Source of the DNA: Burkholderia sp. H160
GTDB lineage: Bacteria; Pseudomonadota; Gammaproteobacteria; Burkholderiales; Burkholderiaceae
Direction: 5' to 3'
Length of the DNA stretch: 42,379 nucleotides
NCBI GenBank assembly: GCA_000173575.1
Contig: ABYL01000058.1
Location: 1-42,379 of the forward strand
This document shows positions 16,297 to 23,839 of the stretch, piece after piece (the first letter of the stretch is position 1; every line of letters starts with the position of its first letter). The translations under genes and the position numbers were made by a program. The notes under the pieces were generated by a model. That model was not told the DNA's origin, ran no database searches, and saw nothing but the letters and a program-made list of their open reading frames with translations.

Positions 16297-16764
16297 TCAG
16301 ATGTCGCGCGTGCGCGGGATGACAACCGCCTGCCCGTGCAGTGTGCCGTCCGCATCGAGAAGTTGCCACAGTGTGGCTTCCTCGATCATGAAGCGCTGGC
16401 CTGACTTGGTAACACGCACGCCCTTGTAGCCCGCCTCGTAGCCCAGCCGCTGAACGCGTGCCAGGAATTGCTGCCGCTCCTCGCGATTCGGGGCCTCGGC
16501 TGAGAGTCGGGACGGCAGTCGGGTGATTTCATCCCAGCTGTATCCGAAGCGGCGCTGCGCGGCCTTGTTGCCGTAAATGAAGAGCGGGTCGGGATCGGTG
16601 TTGTGCGCGAGTACTGCGAACGGGGCACTCTCATAGAGCCATTCGGTAGCTTCGTCCACGGGCATGGCCTGCGGCACCAGGGGGCGACCAAGCAGCCGGG
16701 CGTAGCTGTCGGCGAGGAGCTGATAGAAAGCTGGATTGCGGTAGAGCGGAATCATCTGAGACAT
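16297..16764 (-). CDS. MEKHLA-domain (PAS-like) protein
   Basis: The 155-residue product matches the MEKHLA family through FYQLLADSYARLLGRPL near the N-terminus, then ATEWLYESAPFAVLAHNTDPDPLFIYGNKAAQRRFGYSWDE and the hallmark LPSRLSAEAPNREERQQFL. GVRVTKSGQRFMIEEATLW lies in the C-terminal half. MEKHLA is a PAS-related sensor fold; single-domain bacterial versions have no settled function. The frame stays open upstream with possible starts at 16821 (ATG) and 16839 (TTG), none with a clear ribosome site. I prefer 16764 because it begins just before the family domain. It is divergent from the DUF899 gene and converges on the SulP gene. Confidence 0.75.
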   Translation of the reverse strand: MSQMIPLYRNPAFYQLLADSYARLLGRPLVPQAMPVDEATEWLYESAPFAVLAHNTDPDPLFIYGNKAAQRRFGYSWDEITRLPSRLSAEAPNREERQQFLARVQRLGYEAGYKGVRVTKSGQRFMIEEATLWQLLDADGTLHGQAVVIPRTRDI

Positions 16765-16987
16765 CTCGACGGAAATCGTGACCCCATGCAAGGGGCGAAG
16801 GCGCTCACGATACAGCATCTGCATCAGGCCGCCAGACAATGAATCCTGAATCGCGTCAAATTTGTCACTCCCACCATTCGAAGTCCGGCGGCCTAAACTA
16901 AACCATCATCAGCTGCAAGCGATGCCCGGTGGGCGAATTGGCTTCCGCCCCGAACGCACAGGACATCGCTCTAACCCGGAGGTTGCG

Positions 16988-17779
16988 ATGACGTCGACGA
17001 AGTCACCTGAGAAAAGTGGGAAAGATGGACTGCCTGCCATGAAGACACCACCGATTGTGTCGCGGCAAGAGTGGGAGGCTGCGCGCGAGCAGTTGCTCGT
17101 CAAGGAGAAAGCCTTGACGCGTGCGCGCGACGCGCTGGCCGCCGAGCGACGGCGGATGCCATGGCTTGCGGTGGAAAAAACCTATGCGTTCGACGGTCCG
17201 CAAGGCAGAGTCAGCCTGCTCGACCTGTTCGAAGGCCGCCACCAGCTGGTCGTCTATCGCGCCTTTTTCGAGCCTGGCGTGCACGGGTGGCCAGAGCATG
17301 CGTGCATTGGCTGCTCCCTGGGGGCCGATCAGGTCTCCCACCTTGCCCATTTGCACGCTCGCGACACGACCCTTGTGTACGCCTCCCGCGCGCCGCAAGC
17401 CGATATCGCGCGGCTGAAGGCCCGGATGGGCTGGGAGATGATCCCCTGGTACACCATCACCGACAGTTTCGACGCCGACTTCGGCGTGGACGAATGGCAC
17501 GGCCACAATGCGTTCATCCGGGACGGCGAGCGAGTGTTCCGCACGTACTTCATAAACGGGCGTGGGGACGAGGCGATGGGCAACGTCTGGAGCTACCTTG
17601 ACATGACGGCGCTCGGGCGGCAGGAGACGTGGGAGGACTCGCCGGAGGGCTACCCGCAGAGCCGACCGTACAAGTGGTGGAACTGGAACGACACTTACGT
17701 CCCCGGCGCTGCTCCCGATCCGAAGTGGGTCGAGGTGTCAGATGCCGGAGAGGCTGCGTTCCGGAAACGCGAAGAGTAG
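16988..17779 (+). CDS. DUF899 family thioredoxin-like protein
   Basis: The 263-residue protein belongs to the DUF899 family. It starts with a helical segment PPIVSRQEWEAAREQLLVKEKALTRARD, then ERRRMPWLAVEKTYAFDGPQG, LLDLFEGRHQLVVYRAFF, a CIGCS motif in the place of a thioredoxin active site, and the C-terminal RPYKWWNWNDTY. The fold is thioredoxin-like and members are often annotated as putative dithiol-disulfide oxidoreductases, but no enzyme activity is established. The start ATG 16988 is set by GGAGG 5 nt upstream; the frame extends to 16862 with no supporting signal. The only two cysteines are the CxxC pair, as expected for redox use. Confidence 0.83.
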   Translation: MTSTKSPEKSGKDGLPAMKTPPIVSRQEWEAAREQLLVKEKALTRARDALAAERRRMPWLAVEKTYAFDGPQGRVSLLDLFEGRHQLVVYRAFFEPGVHGWPEHACIGCSLGADQVSHLAHLHARDTTLVYASRAPQADIARLKARMGWEMIPWYTITDSFDADFGVDEWHGHNAFIRDGERVFRTYFINGRGDEAMGNVWSYLDMTALGRQETWEDSPEGYPQSRPYKWWNWNDTYVPGAAPDPKWVEVSDAGEAAFRKREE

Positions 17780-17804
17780 CGGCTGACGGATCATCGATCG
17801 CTGT

Positions 17805-17841
17805 CGTTTCTCCGGGTGGCGAATCGTCACTCGGAGAAACG
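17805..17841. terminator. Long imperfect hairpin between convergent genes
   Basis: The arms CGTTTCTCCG (17805-17814) and CGGAGAAACG (17832-17841) are exact reverse complements. Pairing resumes inside the loop (GTG/CAC and CG/CG, separated by two mismatches) around AAT. It lies between the DUF899 stop and the GST stop, where a bidirectional terminator is expected. No clear T-run follows on either side, so it could instead be an mRNA-stabilising structure. Confidence 0.55.
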
Positions 17842-17877
17842 AGGTTCGCCAACGCACGGCGACGGACCGAGCGAGCG

Positions 17878-18501
17878 TCAAGGGAGGCCGTTCCGGCCAT
17901 GCAACATGAATGCCGGACGCTGACTCAGGCGCTCGAACCAGGACTGCACAGCGGGCAGATCCGGGCGCTCCATTGGCGTCATATACCACCGGTTCGTGGA
18001 CAGTCCGAGCACCACGTCGGCAAGCGTGAAGCCCTGACCCGCGGCATATGCGCCGGTCTTCTCAAGCTGTGCGTCGAGCATCTGCATGTTTCGATTCCAG
18101 TTCGCAACGCTTGCCGCGAGAGCTTGCGGGTCGTTGTGTGCCGGGCTCTTTCGCACCAGAGCCATAAACGCAAAGCGCCAGGCATTATTTTGCTCCGTGG
18201 CTTGCCAGTCCATCCACTGCTCGACGCGCGCCCGATTCTCGGGATCCGCAGGAAGAAGGTCGCTTCGGTGATTCCGGCTCGCGAGATACCTGCAGATCGT
18301 GTTCGACTCCCATAGGACGAACGAGCCATCCTTGATCACAGGCACCATTGCGTTGGGATTCAGTTCTACGAATTCAGGCGCTTCAGTAGACCTGTACCCT
18401 GAACCCCATTGCTCGTGCTCATAACGCAATTCCATCTCGGCACATAGCCAGAGCACCTTTCTCACGTTAATCGAGGAGGACTTTCCGAGGATTTTGAGCA
18501 T
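17878..18501 (-). CDS. Glutathione S-transferase
   Basis: The product has 207 residues from ATG 18501 (AAAGG 7 nt upstream; a further in-frame ATG at 18516 is less well placed). The N-terminal thioredoxin fold carries SSSINVRKVLWLC, the cis-Pro NAMVPVI, and the glutathione gamma-glutamyl site ESNTI near residue 65. The C-terminal helical domain has FTLADVVLG, the N-capping box of GSTs. The likely role is glutathione conjugation or reduction of an electrophile in the cytoplasm. It is the last gene of a three-gene minus-strand unit with PhzF and a GGCT-like gene, starting 26 nt after the phzF-like stop. Confidence 0.88.
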   Translation of the reverse strand: MLKILGKSSSINVRKVLWLCAEMELRYEHEQWGSGYRSTEAPEFVELNPNAMVPVIKDGSFVLWESNTICRYLASRNHRSDLLPADPENRARVEQWMDWQATEQNNAWRFAFMALVRKSPAHNDPQALAASVANWNRNMQMLDAQLEKTGAYAAGQGFTLADVVLGLSTNRWYMTPMERPDLPAVQSWFERLSQRPAFMLHGRNGLP

Positions 18502-18527
18502 GACGTTACCTTTCAAAACATGACCAT

Positions 18528-19358
18528 TCAGGGCTGCATGAGCCGCGCAGTACCAGAGACGCGGATTGAACTTCCGGAGTCCGGCGTGATGTCGGCTCGC
18601 AGGTAAGAGCGCATGCCCATGTCCTCGCCCTGGACGACCTCGATCGCACCCGCATGCGGCCAGCGGATGTCCCGCAGGTACCCGGCGAGGGCGGCCGTCG
18701 CCGCACCGGTCGCAGGATCTTCGTACACGCCGCCATAGGCAAATGCGTTGCGCGTGTTGAAGCGCTGCTGTGTCTCGGCGTGCCCTAACAGAATGGTTGT
18801 CCAGCCTTCCCGAATCATCAGCGCTCGGCCCGCATCGAATTCGTACTTCATCGCCGCCAGGGCTCGCCGGCTGTTAAGCAGCAGCAGATGATCCGCACCT
18901 GCATGAATGAGTGCGGGAGGGATGCTGAAGTCCAGGTCCTCGTTCGTGTAGCCGAACAGATCCAGCGCCGCAGAGACGAGCGGGGCCGCAACCGGGGCGC
19001 TGCGCGTCGGTGGAGATTGCAGGGCCGCCGCAACGAGGTCGCCGGTGCGCCACGCCTCGACCGTAATCTCCGCCTGGTTGAGGACCAGGGCGAATACACC
19101 GTCGCCGTGCCTGAGCGCTAGCGCCGCGCCGAGGGCGATCGTTGCATGTCCGCAGAACGGCACTTCCGATGTCGGCGAGAAATAGCGAACCCGCCAACCG
19201 CTATCCGCTCGAGCGGCAAAGGCCGTCTCTGAGAATCCAACTTCCTTTGCAATCCCCTGCATTTCGGTACTCGTTGGGAGTTCATCGACGATGACGACTC
19301 CCGCGGGATTACCTCCGGCGTTCCCGTCGGAGAATGCGGCAATCTTGAGAACATTCAT
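18528..19358 (-). CDS. PhzF-family isomerase/epimerase-like protein
   Basis: This 276-residue protein has the PhzF (diaminopimelate-epimerase-like) fold. Features are GNPAGVVIVD near 16-25, the catalytic Glu44 in GFSETAF, FCGHATIALGAA near 72-84 and DPATGAATAALAGYL in the C-terminal half. Founding PhzF isomerises dihydro-3-hydroxyanthranilate in phenazine synthesis, but no phenazine genes are here, so the substrate is unknown. AAGGAG lies 7 nt before ATG 19358. The gene is between a GGCT-like gene and a GST, downstream of a MocR-controlled divergent promoter. A role in amino-acid or glutathione-derived metabolite processing is inferred from that company. Confidence 0.85.
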   Translation of the reverse strand: MNVLKIAAFSDGNAGGNPAGVVIVDELPTSTEMQGIAKEVGFSETAFAARADSGWRVRYFSPTSEVPFCGHATIALGAALALRHGDGVFALVLNQAEITVEAWRTGDLVAAALQSPPTRSAPVAAPLVSAALDLFGYTNEDLDFSIPPALIHAGADHLLLLNSRRALAAMKYEFDAGRALMIREGWTTILLGHAETQQRFNTRNAFAYGGVYEDPATGAATAALAGYLRDIRWPHAGAIEVVQGEDMGMRSYLRADITPDSGSSIRVSGTARLMQP

Positions 19359-19413
19359 TTATTCTCCTTGGCTAGATCAGTAGTACGTTGCAAGTGCCTC
19401 AATCTGTATCGAC

Positions 19414-19875
19414 TCATGCGCTCTCTGGAAATCCCAGTTGCCGAACGAGATCTTTCCAGCGTGCGCAATAGGCAGGATCGTGATTCGAGTCGACGGGAGG
19501 ATCACGATGCACCATGCTGATGGCCGCCACAGGCCTCGCACCTTCGTCGGCATTCACGAGGATTGCCGTGAATGGCTCGGGACTGTAGTCGTGCAAGTCG
19601 GCATACAACGTGCCCATCTCCCGATGCGTCAACCGGAACAGCATGCCGTACGCCCGTCCTCCGTGCGAGCGCTGCAGCATCGCTTTTGCCCCGAGGATGA
19701 CGACGTGATCTTCGATCAACGCCACCCGTGGGTCGCGCGGTACGACGCCTTTGGAGGTAAGCAGGTCGGCATCCATGTTGAGGCCATAGAAGAACACGTC
19801 AAAGGTGTGTTCTGGAGTCTTCATGGAGCCCGCGCAATCGCAGCCGGCAGATTCAGTGATCATTTTCGTATCCAT
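19414..19875 (-). CDS. Gamma-glutamylcyclotransferase-like protein
   Basis: The 153-residue product resembles the GGCT/AIG2 fold. An N-terminal strand-turn VFFYGLNMDADLL (about 27-39) stands where the usual YGSNM loop binds substrate, and GRAYGMLFRLTHREMGTLY matches the middle strand and helix. In GGCT enzymes a Glu in a LDxxEG-like segment is the catalytic base; here the equivalent stretch reads LYADLHDYSPEP with no obvious Glu in place, so activity is doubtful. The N-terminus is Cys-containing and Ser-rich, and the start is uncertain (ATG 19875, 19863 or 19824; none has a strong ribosome site). It is the first gene of the operon with PhzF and GST. Confidence 0.65.
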   Translation of the reverse strand: MDTKMITESAGCDCAGSMKTPEHTFDVFFYGLNMDADLLTSKGVVPRDPRVALIEDHVVILGAKAMLQRSHGGRAYGMLFRLTHREMGTLYADLHDYSPEPFTAILVNADEGARPVAAISMVHRDPPVDSNHDPAYCARWKDLVRQLGFPESA

Positions 19876-19880
19876 TCAAG

Positions 19881-19943
19881 CCAATAATTGGAAACTTAAA
19901 CGACATGCCAGCCACTGTTAATATCCAATTTCAAATTGGATAT
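19881..19943. promoter_or_regulatory. Divergent operator region with two AATTGG palindromes
   Basis: A perfect 23-bp palindrome covers 19921-19943, with 11-bp arms ATATCCAATTT and AAATTGGATAT around a central C. A second, shorter one, CCAAT-A-ATTGG, is at 19881-19891. Both contain the CCAAT/ATTGG half-site and lie between the GGCT-like gene and the MocR gene. They are the obvious candidate binding sites for that regulator, controlling both directions. Confidence 0.65.
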
Positions 19944-19958
19944 GAGGAAGCGCTCGAC

Positions 19959-21443
19959 ATGGTGACGCCTTCAACGCTGGACAACCTCGGTTTTCAGCCC
20001 GATTCCAACGCGTCCCAGCCGCTCTACGTTCAATTAACTTCGGCCCTCTCGCACGCAATCCGCACCGGCCATATCCCTATCGGATCAAGGTTGCCGTCCG
20101 AGCGCATCTACGCCGGGCAACTGGGCGTCAGTCGTACTACCGTCACCGCCGCCTATCAGGAGCTGAAAGCCGCGGGCCTGGTACGGGGTTATGTGGGGCG
20201 AGGAGCGGTAGTCGTTGCTGACAACCCGGATCGATCGTCCACTGGCACGGTGGCGTGGTCGCGACTCGGACGATTCGCTCAACCTCGCAGTCTTGCCATA
20301 GATTCCGGCCTTATCTCCTTCGGCGACGGCTGGCTGCATCCGGGTCTCACGCCTCATGCCGCACTTGCGGGCTGCGCGGCAGGCACGATGGAAGACGCTG
20401 GTGTGCTCTCAAAGGCAGCGCCGATACTGGGGTATCCCGCTCTGCGCGAAGCGCTGAGCGACATGCTGTGCGCGAATGGGGTGAACACAAGCTCCGGCGA
20501 GGTTGTCATCACCGGCGGTGCTCAACAGGGCCTCAACGTCATCGCCCGCGCGCTGCTCTCGCCCGGCGATACAGTGGTCTGCGAAAGCCCCACCTGGCAC
20601 GGCGCGTTTCGGGCCTTTCAAGCCGTGGGAGCGCACGTGGTGAGCGTTGCCATGGATCGCGAGGGAGTCGATCCCGATGCACTGGAAGGTGCGCTCGGCC
20701 GACTGCGACCCAAGTTTGTCTATCTCATCCCGAGCTTCCACTGCCCGACGGGCCGGCTGATGAGCCTCGCGCGCCGTCGCCGGATTCTGGCGATCTGCAC
20801 CCGCTTCGGTACGCCGATCGTGGAGAGCAATGTCTATGGCGATATTGCCTTTGGCGACGCGCCGCCCTCCTTGAAGGCCCTCGACACGGCGGGCATCGTC
20901 ATCCATCAGGGCAGCGCCTCCAAGACCATCAGCGCGGCCTTCCGCCTTGGATGGCTTGTCGCACCGCGTGCCGCAGTGCCCCTCCTTGCGCAAGCCAAAG
21001 CAAGCGAGGACCTCGCGACACCCACCTTGACCCAGGCCGTCCTGACCAGGTTCCTGAGAAGCGGCGGCTACGTCCGCCACCTGCCGCAATTTCGCGCAGC
21101 GCTGCACGCGCGCCGCGACGCCCTGATCGATGCACTCGCAACGTGGTGCCCTGAACTGAGCTATGTCACGCCGCAGGGCGGGCTCTATCTCTGGGCGCAA
21201 CTGCCCGAGGGTATCGAGGCGCATCGGATCGAGGCCGAGGCCGCAACAGAGGGTGTGTCCGTTCGCGCCGGGGAGGCTTTCCTGCCCGACGGCGGGACAT
21301 CTGGCCACATCCGGCTGTGTTACGCGGCTCCGGTTGCGGCAGACATACCTGCTGGTATCCAGCGCCTTGGTAAGGCCTTACGGACAGTGTTGCAACAGCA
21401 AAGAGATCCAGCCGCAGGAGCCTCCGCGTTCGCTTCTGTTTAG
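19959..21443 (+). CDS. MocR-type GntR/aminotransferase-like regulator
   Basis: This is a 494-residue regulator. The N-terminal GntR winged helix (QPLYVQLTSALSHAIRTGHI, GSRLPSERIYAGQLGVSRTTV, GYVGRGAVVV) is followed by a fold-type I aminotransferase-like domain with the PLP Lys in QGSASKTISAAFRLGW. The start ATG 19959 follows GAGGA by about 10 nt. An in-frame ATG at 19905 would place the 23-bp palindrome inside the coding region and has no ribosome site. MocR proteins sense amino acids, amines or vitamin B6 through PLP chemistry. It is divergent from GGCT-like/PhzF/GST, which are its likely targets. It is only distantly similar to the EnuR at 9-10.4 kb, so another ligand is expected. Confidence 0.87.
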   Translation: MVTPSTLDNLGFQPDSNASQPLYVQLTSALSHAIRTGHIPIGSRLPSERIYAGQLGVSRTTVTAAYQELKAAGLVRGYVGRGAVVVADNPDRSSTGTVAWSRLGRFAQPRSLAIDSGLISFGDGWLHPGLTPHAALAGCAAGTMEDAGVLSKAAPILGYPALREALSDMLCANGVNTSSGEVVITGGAQQGLNVIARALLSPGDTVVCESPTWHGAFRAFQAVGAHVVSVAMDREGVDPDALEGALGRLRPKFVYLIPSFHCPTGRLMSLARRRRILAICTRFGTPIVESNVYGDIAFGDAPPSLKALDTAGIVIHQGSASKTISAAFRLGWLVAPRAAVPLLAQAKASEDLATPTLTQAVLTRFLRSGGYVRHLPQFRAALHARRDALIDALATWCPELSYVTPQGGLYLWAQLPEGIEAHRIEAEAATEGVSVRAGEAFLPDGGTSGHIRLCYAAPVAADIPAGIQRLGKALRTVLQQQRDPAAGASAFASV

Positions 21444-21654
21444 TGCGTCGTAACGTCAAAGAACCGGTTGCGGGTGGCGTTCCGGCGACAAGAACATTCA
21501 AGCCTATGCTGCAGGCTAAAGAAACCGCAAGAAGTGCAAAATGCGTCTCAGCGATTCGCGCAGTGCCGTAGAACGTCACGACCTAGTCGCACTGAGTCCG
21601 ACAGCGTCTGGCTCGGCTCGACCCGAAGCGGTCCTTCGCGAGCGCCCAAAGCAG

Positions 21655-21921
21655 TCATTCACCTCGCTCGACGGCGCGTTGTATTTGGTTGATCAGAGTT
21701 GCAAGCTCTGGCTTGTCTCCCCACATGTCAAATTCCCGAGTCGCAATCACTCCCATCGTAAGCGGTCCCTGTTTATGCTCCGACGGCTCGCCGGAAATTT
21801 GAGCGCAGCACCACCTCAGTTGACGGTAAATGCTCTGCACATTAGGCCATGTAGGGGATAGCATGGGCCCGATGACTGATAGCGCTTCGTCGATCTTGAG
21901 CAACAACTCGGTGTTCATCAT
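21655..21921 (-). CDS. Small hypothetical protein, possibly immunity-like
   Basis: This protein of about 88 residues is acidic and helical: MNTELLLKIDEALSVIGPML, then a Cys-Cys containing helix RQLRWCCAQIS, ending with LATLINQIQRAVERGE. It has no signal peptide or membrane helix. I do not recognise the family. Possible starts are ATG 21921 or 21918, or TTG 21930; none has a clear ribosome site. It is the last of four small same-strand genes with little spacing (22 nt from the previous stop). Composition is AT-richer than the surrounding metabolic genes. An orphan immunity protein is a guess from size and neighbourhood. Confidence 0.5.
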   Translation of the reverse strand: MMNTELLLKIDEALSVIGPMLSPTWPNVQSIYRQLRWCCAQISGEPSEHKQGPLTMGVIATREFDMWGDKPELATLINQIQRAVERGE

Positions 21922-21942
21922 GTCGGTCAATAAACGCGGGCG

Positions 21943-22191
21943 CTACTTTACGAAGATACTCGCCGAGCTATCCACATGCAGCGGAAAGCCGTGACTCGCG
22001 CACCACGTCGCCAATTGGACGTAGACTGAGCTCCAATACGGACGCGCCCATGTTGGCGCTAGGTCCAGCCAAGCGGGTTCCGTGGGAATGTACACAGAGG
22101 GGACCCCCATTGGCATCTCAAGGACGAATTCGCCCAGCGTACAGGAGCAGACTAATTCTTCTTTCCATCGAGGTTGAAAGGTGAAGTCCAA
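21943..22191 (-). CDS. Small hypothetical protein (Trp-rich), cluster of four
   Basis: The 82-residue product is rich in Trp, Tyr and Pro: MDFTFQPRWKEELVCSCTLG, PSVYIPTEPAWLDLAPTWARPYW, then SVYVQLATWCASHGFPL. Only a TTG start at 22191 fits the frame because a stop lies two codons upstream; GGAG 8 nt before the TTG supports it. No family is recognised. The soluble, compact, aromatic sequence is compatible with a small binding or immunity protein, but there is no direct evidence. It lies 22-26 nt from the neighbours on each side in the same direction, so cotranscription is likely. Confidence 0.5.
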   Translation of the reverse strand: MDFTFQPRWKEELVCSCTLGEFVLEMPMGVPSVYIPTEPAWLDLAPTWARPYWSSVYVQLATWCASHGFPLHVDSSASIFVK

Positions 22192-22216
22192 ACCTCATTC
22201 TCCAGAAATCACGCGG

Positions 22217-22702
22217 TCAGAACGATTTCAGGCGTAGCCGATTGAGCACATTGAATACGATGTCCGGATCGATTTGCGCGTGGTAGTTGAAGTGCACATA
22301 TAGCCCGTCGGAACGAGAGTCAAGGTCCGAAAGTGTAATGGGCGACACACTTAGCGGTTTGGGGGCGGGCCACTGCTGCGCAATGACGGCGAGTGGACGC
22401 CCCGACACTGCAGACCAAGTCGCTTTCCCGCCGGCTACCGAAGGTAGGTAGCTCAATTGCGAAACGTATCGAAGAATGTCAGCGATTGTCCGATCGCTTG
22501 AAACACCAAACTCCAGGCGGTGAGGAGCGTCAATATCGTCTCCGGCTGCAACGCTGTCGCGTGTGACGACGATTTTTCTGTTGGGGCCACTGTCAGAGTG
22601 CGTCATTTCGACTGAGTTCAATTGTCCGAGAGGCACGGGAAGGTTTTCAAGATGGCAATTGCCTCGGTGAATGTCAAAAAATTCTCCACACTTCGGAGCC
22701 AA
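22217..22702 (-). CDS. Hypothetical protein, cluster of four small genes
   Basis: The frame encodes up to 161 residues. The convincing part starts around NSVEMTHSDSGPNRKIVVTRD and continues through EFGVSSDRTIADILRYVSQLSYLP to FNVLNRLRLKSF at the C-terminus, a mixed alpha/beta soluble protein. The upstream limit is TTG 22702, inside the 3' end of the preceding gene; ATG 22606 is an alternative start, giving 129 residues. Neither has a strong ribosome site. No family is recognised. The overlap with the upstream gene suggests translational coupling in a compact operon. Confidence 0.5.
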   Translation of the reverse strand: MAPKCGEFFDIHRGNCHLENLPVPLGQLNSVEMTHSDSGPNRKIVVTRDSVAAGDDIDAPHRLEFGVSSDRTIADILRYVSQLSYLPSVAGGKATWSAVSGRPLAVIAQQWPAPKPLSVSPITLSDLDSRSDGLYVHFNYHAQIDPDIVFNVLNRLRLKSF

Positions 22703-23087
22703 TGAACGAAAAGGGGGCCTGCGAAGGTGTCGTCACATCCAGAATTGAGGGCCATTCGATGCGCGGATTGTAGATGTATCGCGGCAAAACGAAGTATCGG
22801 GAATGTCTCACATCGACAATAGTCGTCAGTCTTTCGAATTTCCTCTCCATCCAACTGAAGGCAATGAAGTTCGAGCAGTTTGACATCGAGAACATGCAAC
22901 CCCACGCATAGCCCGGAAACCGGCGACCGGCCACATCGACAACGTGATATGAATCCCCGTGCGGAGGTTCGCCCTGATATCGCAGAGTGACCTCATAGCT
23001 GCGATCAGGCGGAGTCAGCAGATAGTCGCCCATGCCAGCCCAATGGCAATGGTTATCCGCGGTAAACTGGATCTCGCAAGGTTCCAT
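22674..23087 (-). CDS. Hypothetical protein, first gene of the small-gene cluster
   Basis: The 137-residue product from ATG 23087 begins MEPCEIQFTADNHCHWAGMGDYLL and continues with EVTLRYQGEPPHGDSYHVVDV, RRFPGYAWGCMFSMS and FSWMERKFERLTTIVDV, ending FSFIGSEVWRIF. It looks like a beta-rich cytoplasmic protein. I associate sequences of this look with uncharacterised proteins scattered in Burkholderia genomes near polymorphic toxin loci, but that is recollection of style, not a family match. The frame is open further upstream to 23228 with an Arg-rich leader that looks noncoding. It heads four short minus-strand genes. Confidence 0.55.
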   Translation of the reverse strand: MEPCEIQFTADNHCHWAGMGDYLLTPPDRSYEVTLRYQGEPPHGDSYHVVDVAGRRFPGYAWGCMFSMSNCSNFIAFSWMERKFERLTTIVDVRHSRYFVLPRYIYNPRIEWPSILDVTTPSQAPFSFIGSEVWRIF

Positions 23088-23284
23088 CTGCCTGATTTCC
23101 GTCGAAAGCGAAGGTGTTTCACCGGATTGTCGACGATTCACGCCGGTATGTCGAACGACCGGTTGTGGCCGAACCCGGCAGTTCGTGGGCCGAGCGAGGT
23201 CGAGCCTCGAGCGCAACCGAACTTTCATGGTCGACCGTTGCCCTCATTCGCCTTTTCGCAAAGCGGATCTCCGCTGGCTATGCT

Positions 23285-23687
23285 CTATCCCCGTAGAAGG
23301 CTGTAAAACTGCGCAATCGGGGCTTCGACTGCGAGCGCCTGGAATGGGAAGCTCCGCGCCAGGTCTCGAACATTCGTTACGTTCGATAGTCGCCGTATCA
23401 AATCTTCGGCGATGCCATTCTGACCGAGCCGTTGCGATCGCGAAATTGACCCCATAGAGACATGTTGCGAAACCGCGATTCCGCGATCCTGGCGCTTGCA
23501 ACGTATCCCTCTGGAAAGCACCGTTGATAAGCACGCAGGTTGTAGAGCCATGAAGTTCCGGCAACGCGTGCCGCTTCTAGATATTCGTATAGTCGAGCAA
23601 CGCCTGCTCGATCGGCATGTCACTCAAGGCGGCAATGGCCCGGGCAAAGCGGGTTTGCAGACCGAAGAACTCCTTGCTGCATTGCAT
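23285..23687 (-). pseudogene. Broken gene with internal deletion and frameshift
   Basis: A strong ribosome site (AAGGAG about 8 nt upstream) precedes ATG 23687. It opens a 36-codon frame starting MQCSKEFFGLQTRFARAIA and ending DYTNI-stop. Directly after the stop, a second frame reads VAGTSWLYNLRAYQRCFPEG and then RFRNMSLWGQFRDRNGS. A third frame finishes the protein with VRDLARSFPFQALAVEAPIA and QFYSLLRG, ending at 23285. The three pieces look like the N-terminus and C-terminus of one protein with the middle lost and at least one further frameshift. The family is not one I can name with certainty. The good Shine-Dalgarno shows the gene was once translated. Confidence 0.6.
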
Positions 23688-23839
23688 CCCGCCCTCTCCT
23701 TCAAGGAAGGATCGTCAACGATCGAGCTCTCTATGCCAATTGCCGATCGCCTCCTCCCCGGCTGGTTGTTGACTAGCGCGAACGCTTCGCCGCAGCCGTT
23801 CCCAGCACCTGCTGCGACCTCAACACTTCACACGACCGC

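Noticed and set aside
18528-19358. Phenazine biosynthesis locus
   Set aside because: Only a PhzF-fold protein is present; no phzA-E or phzG genes are nearby, and PhzF-like proteins are widespread in other roles.
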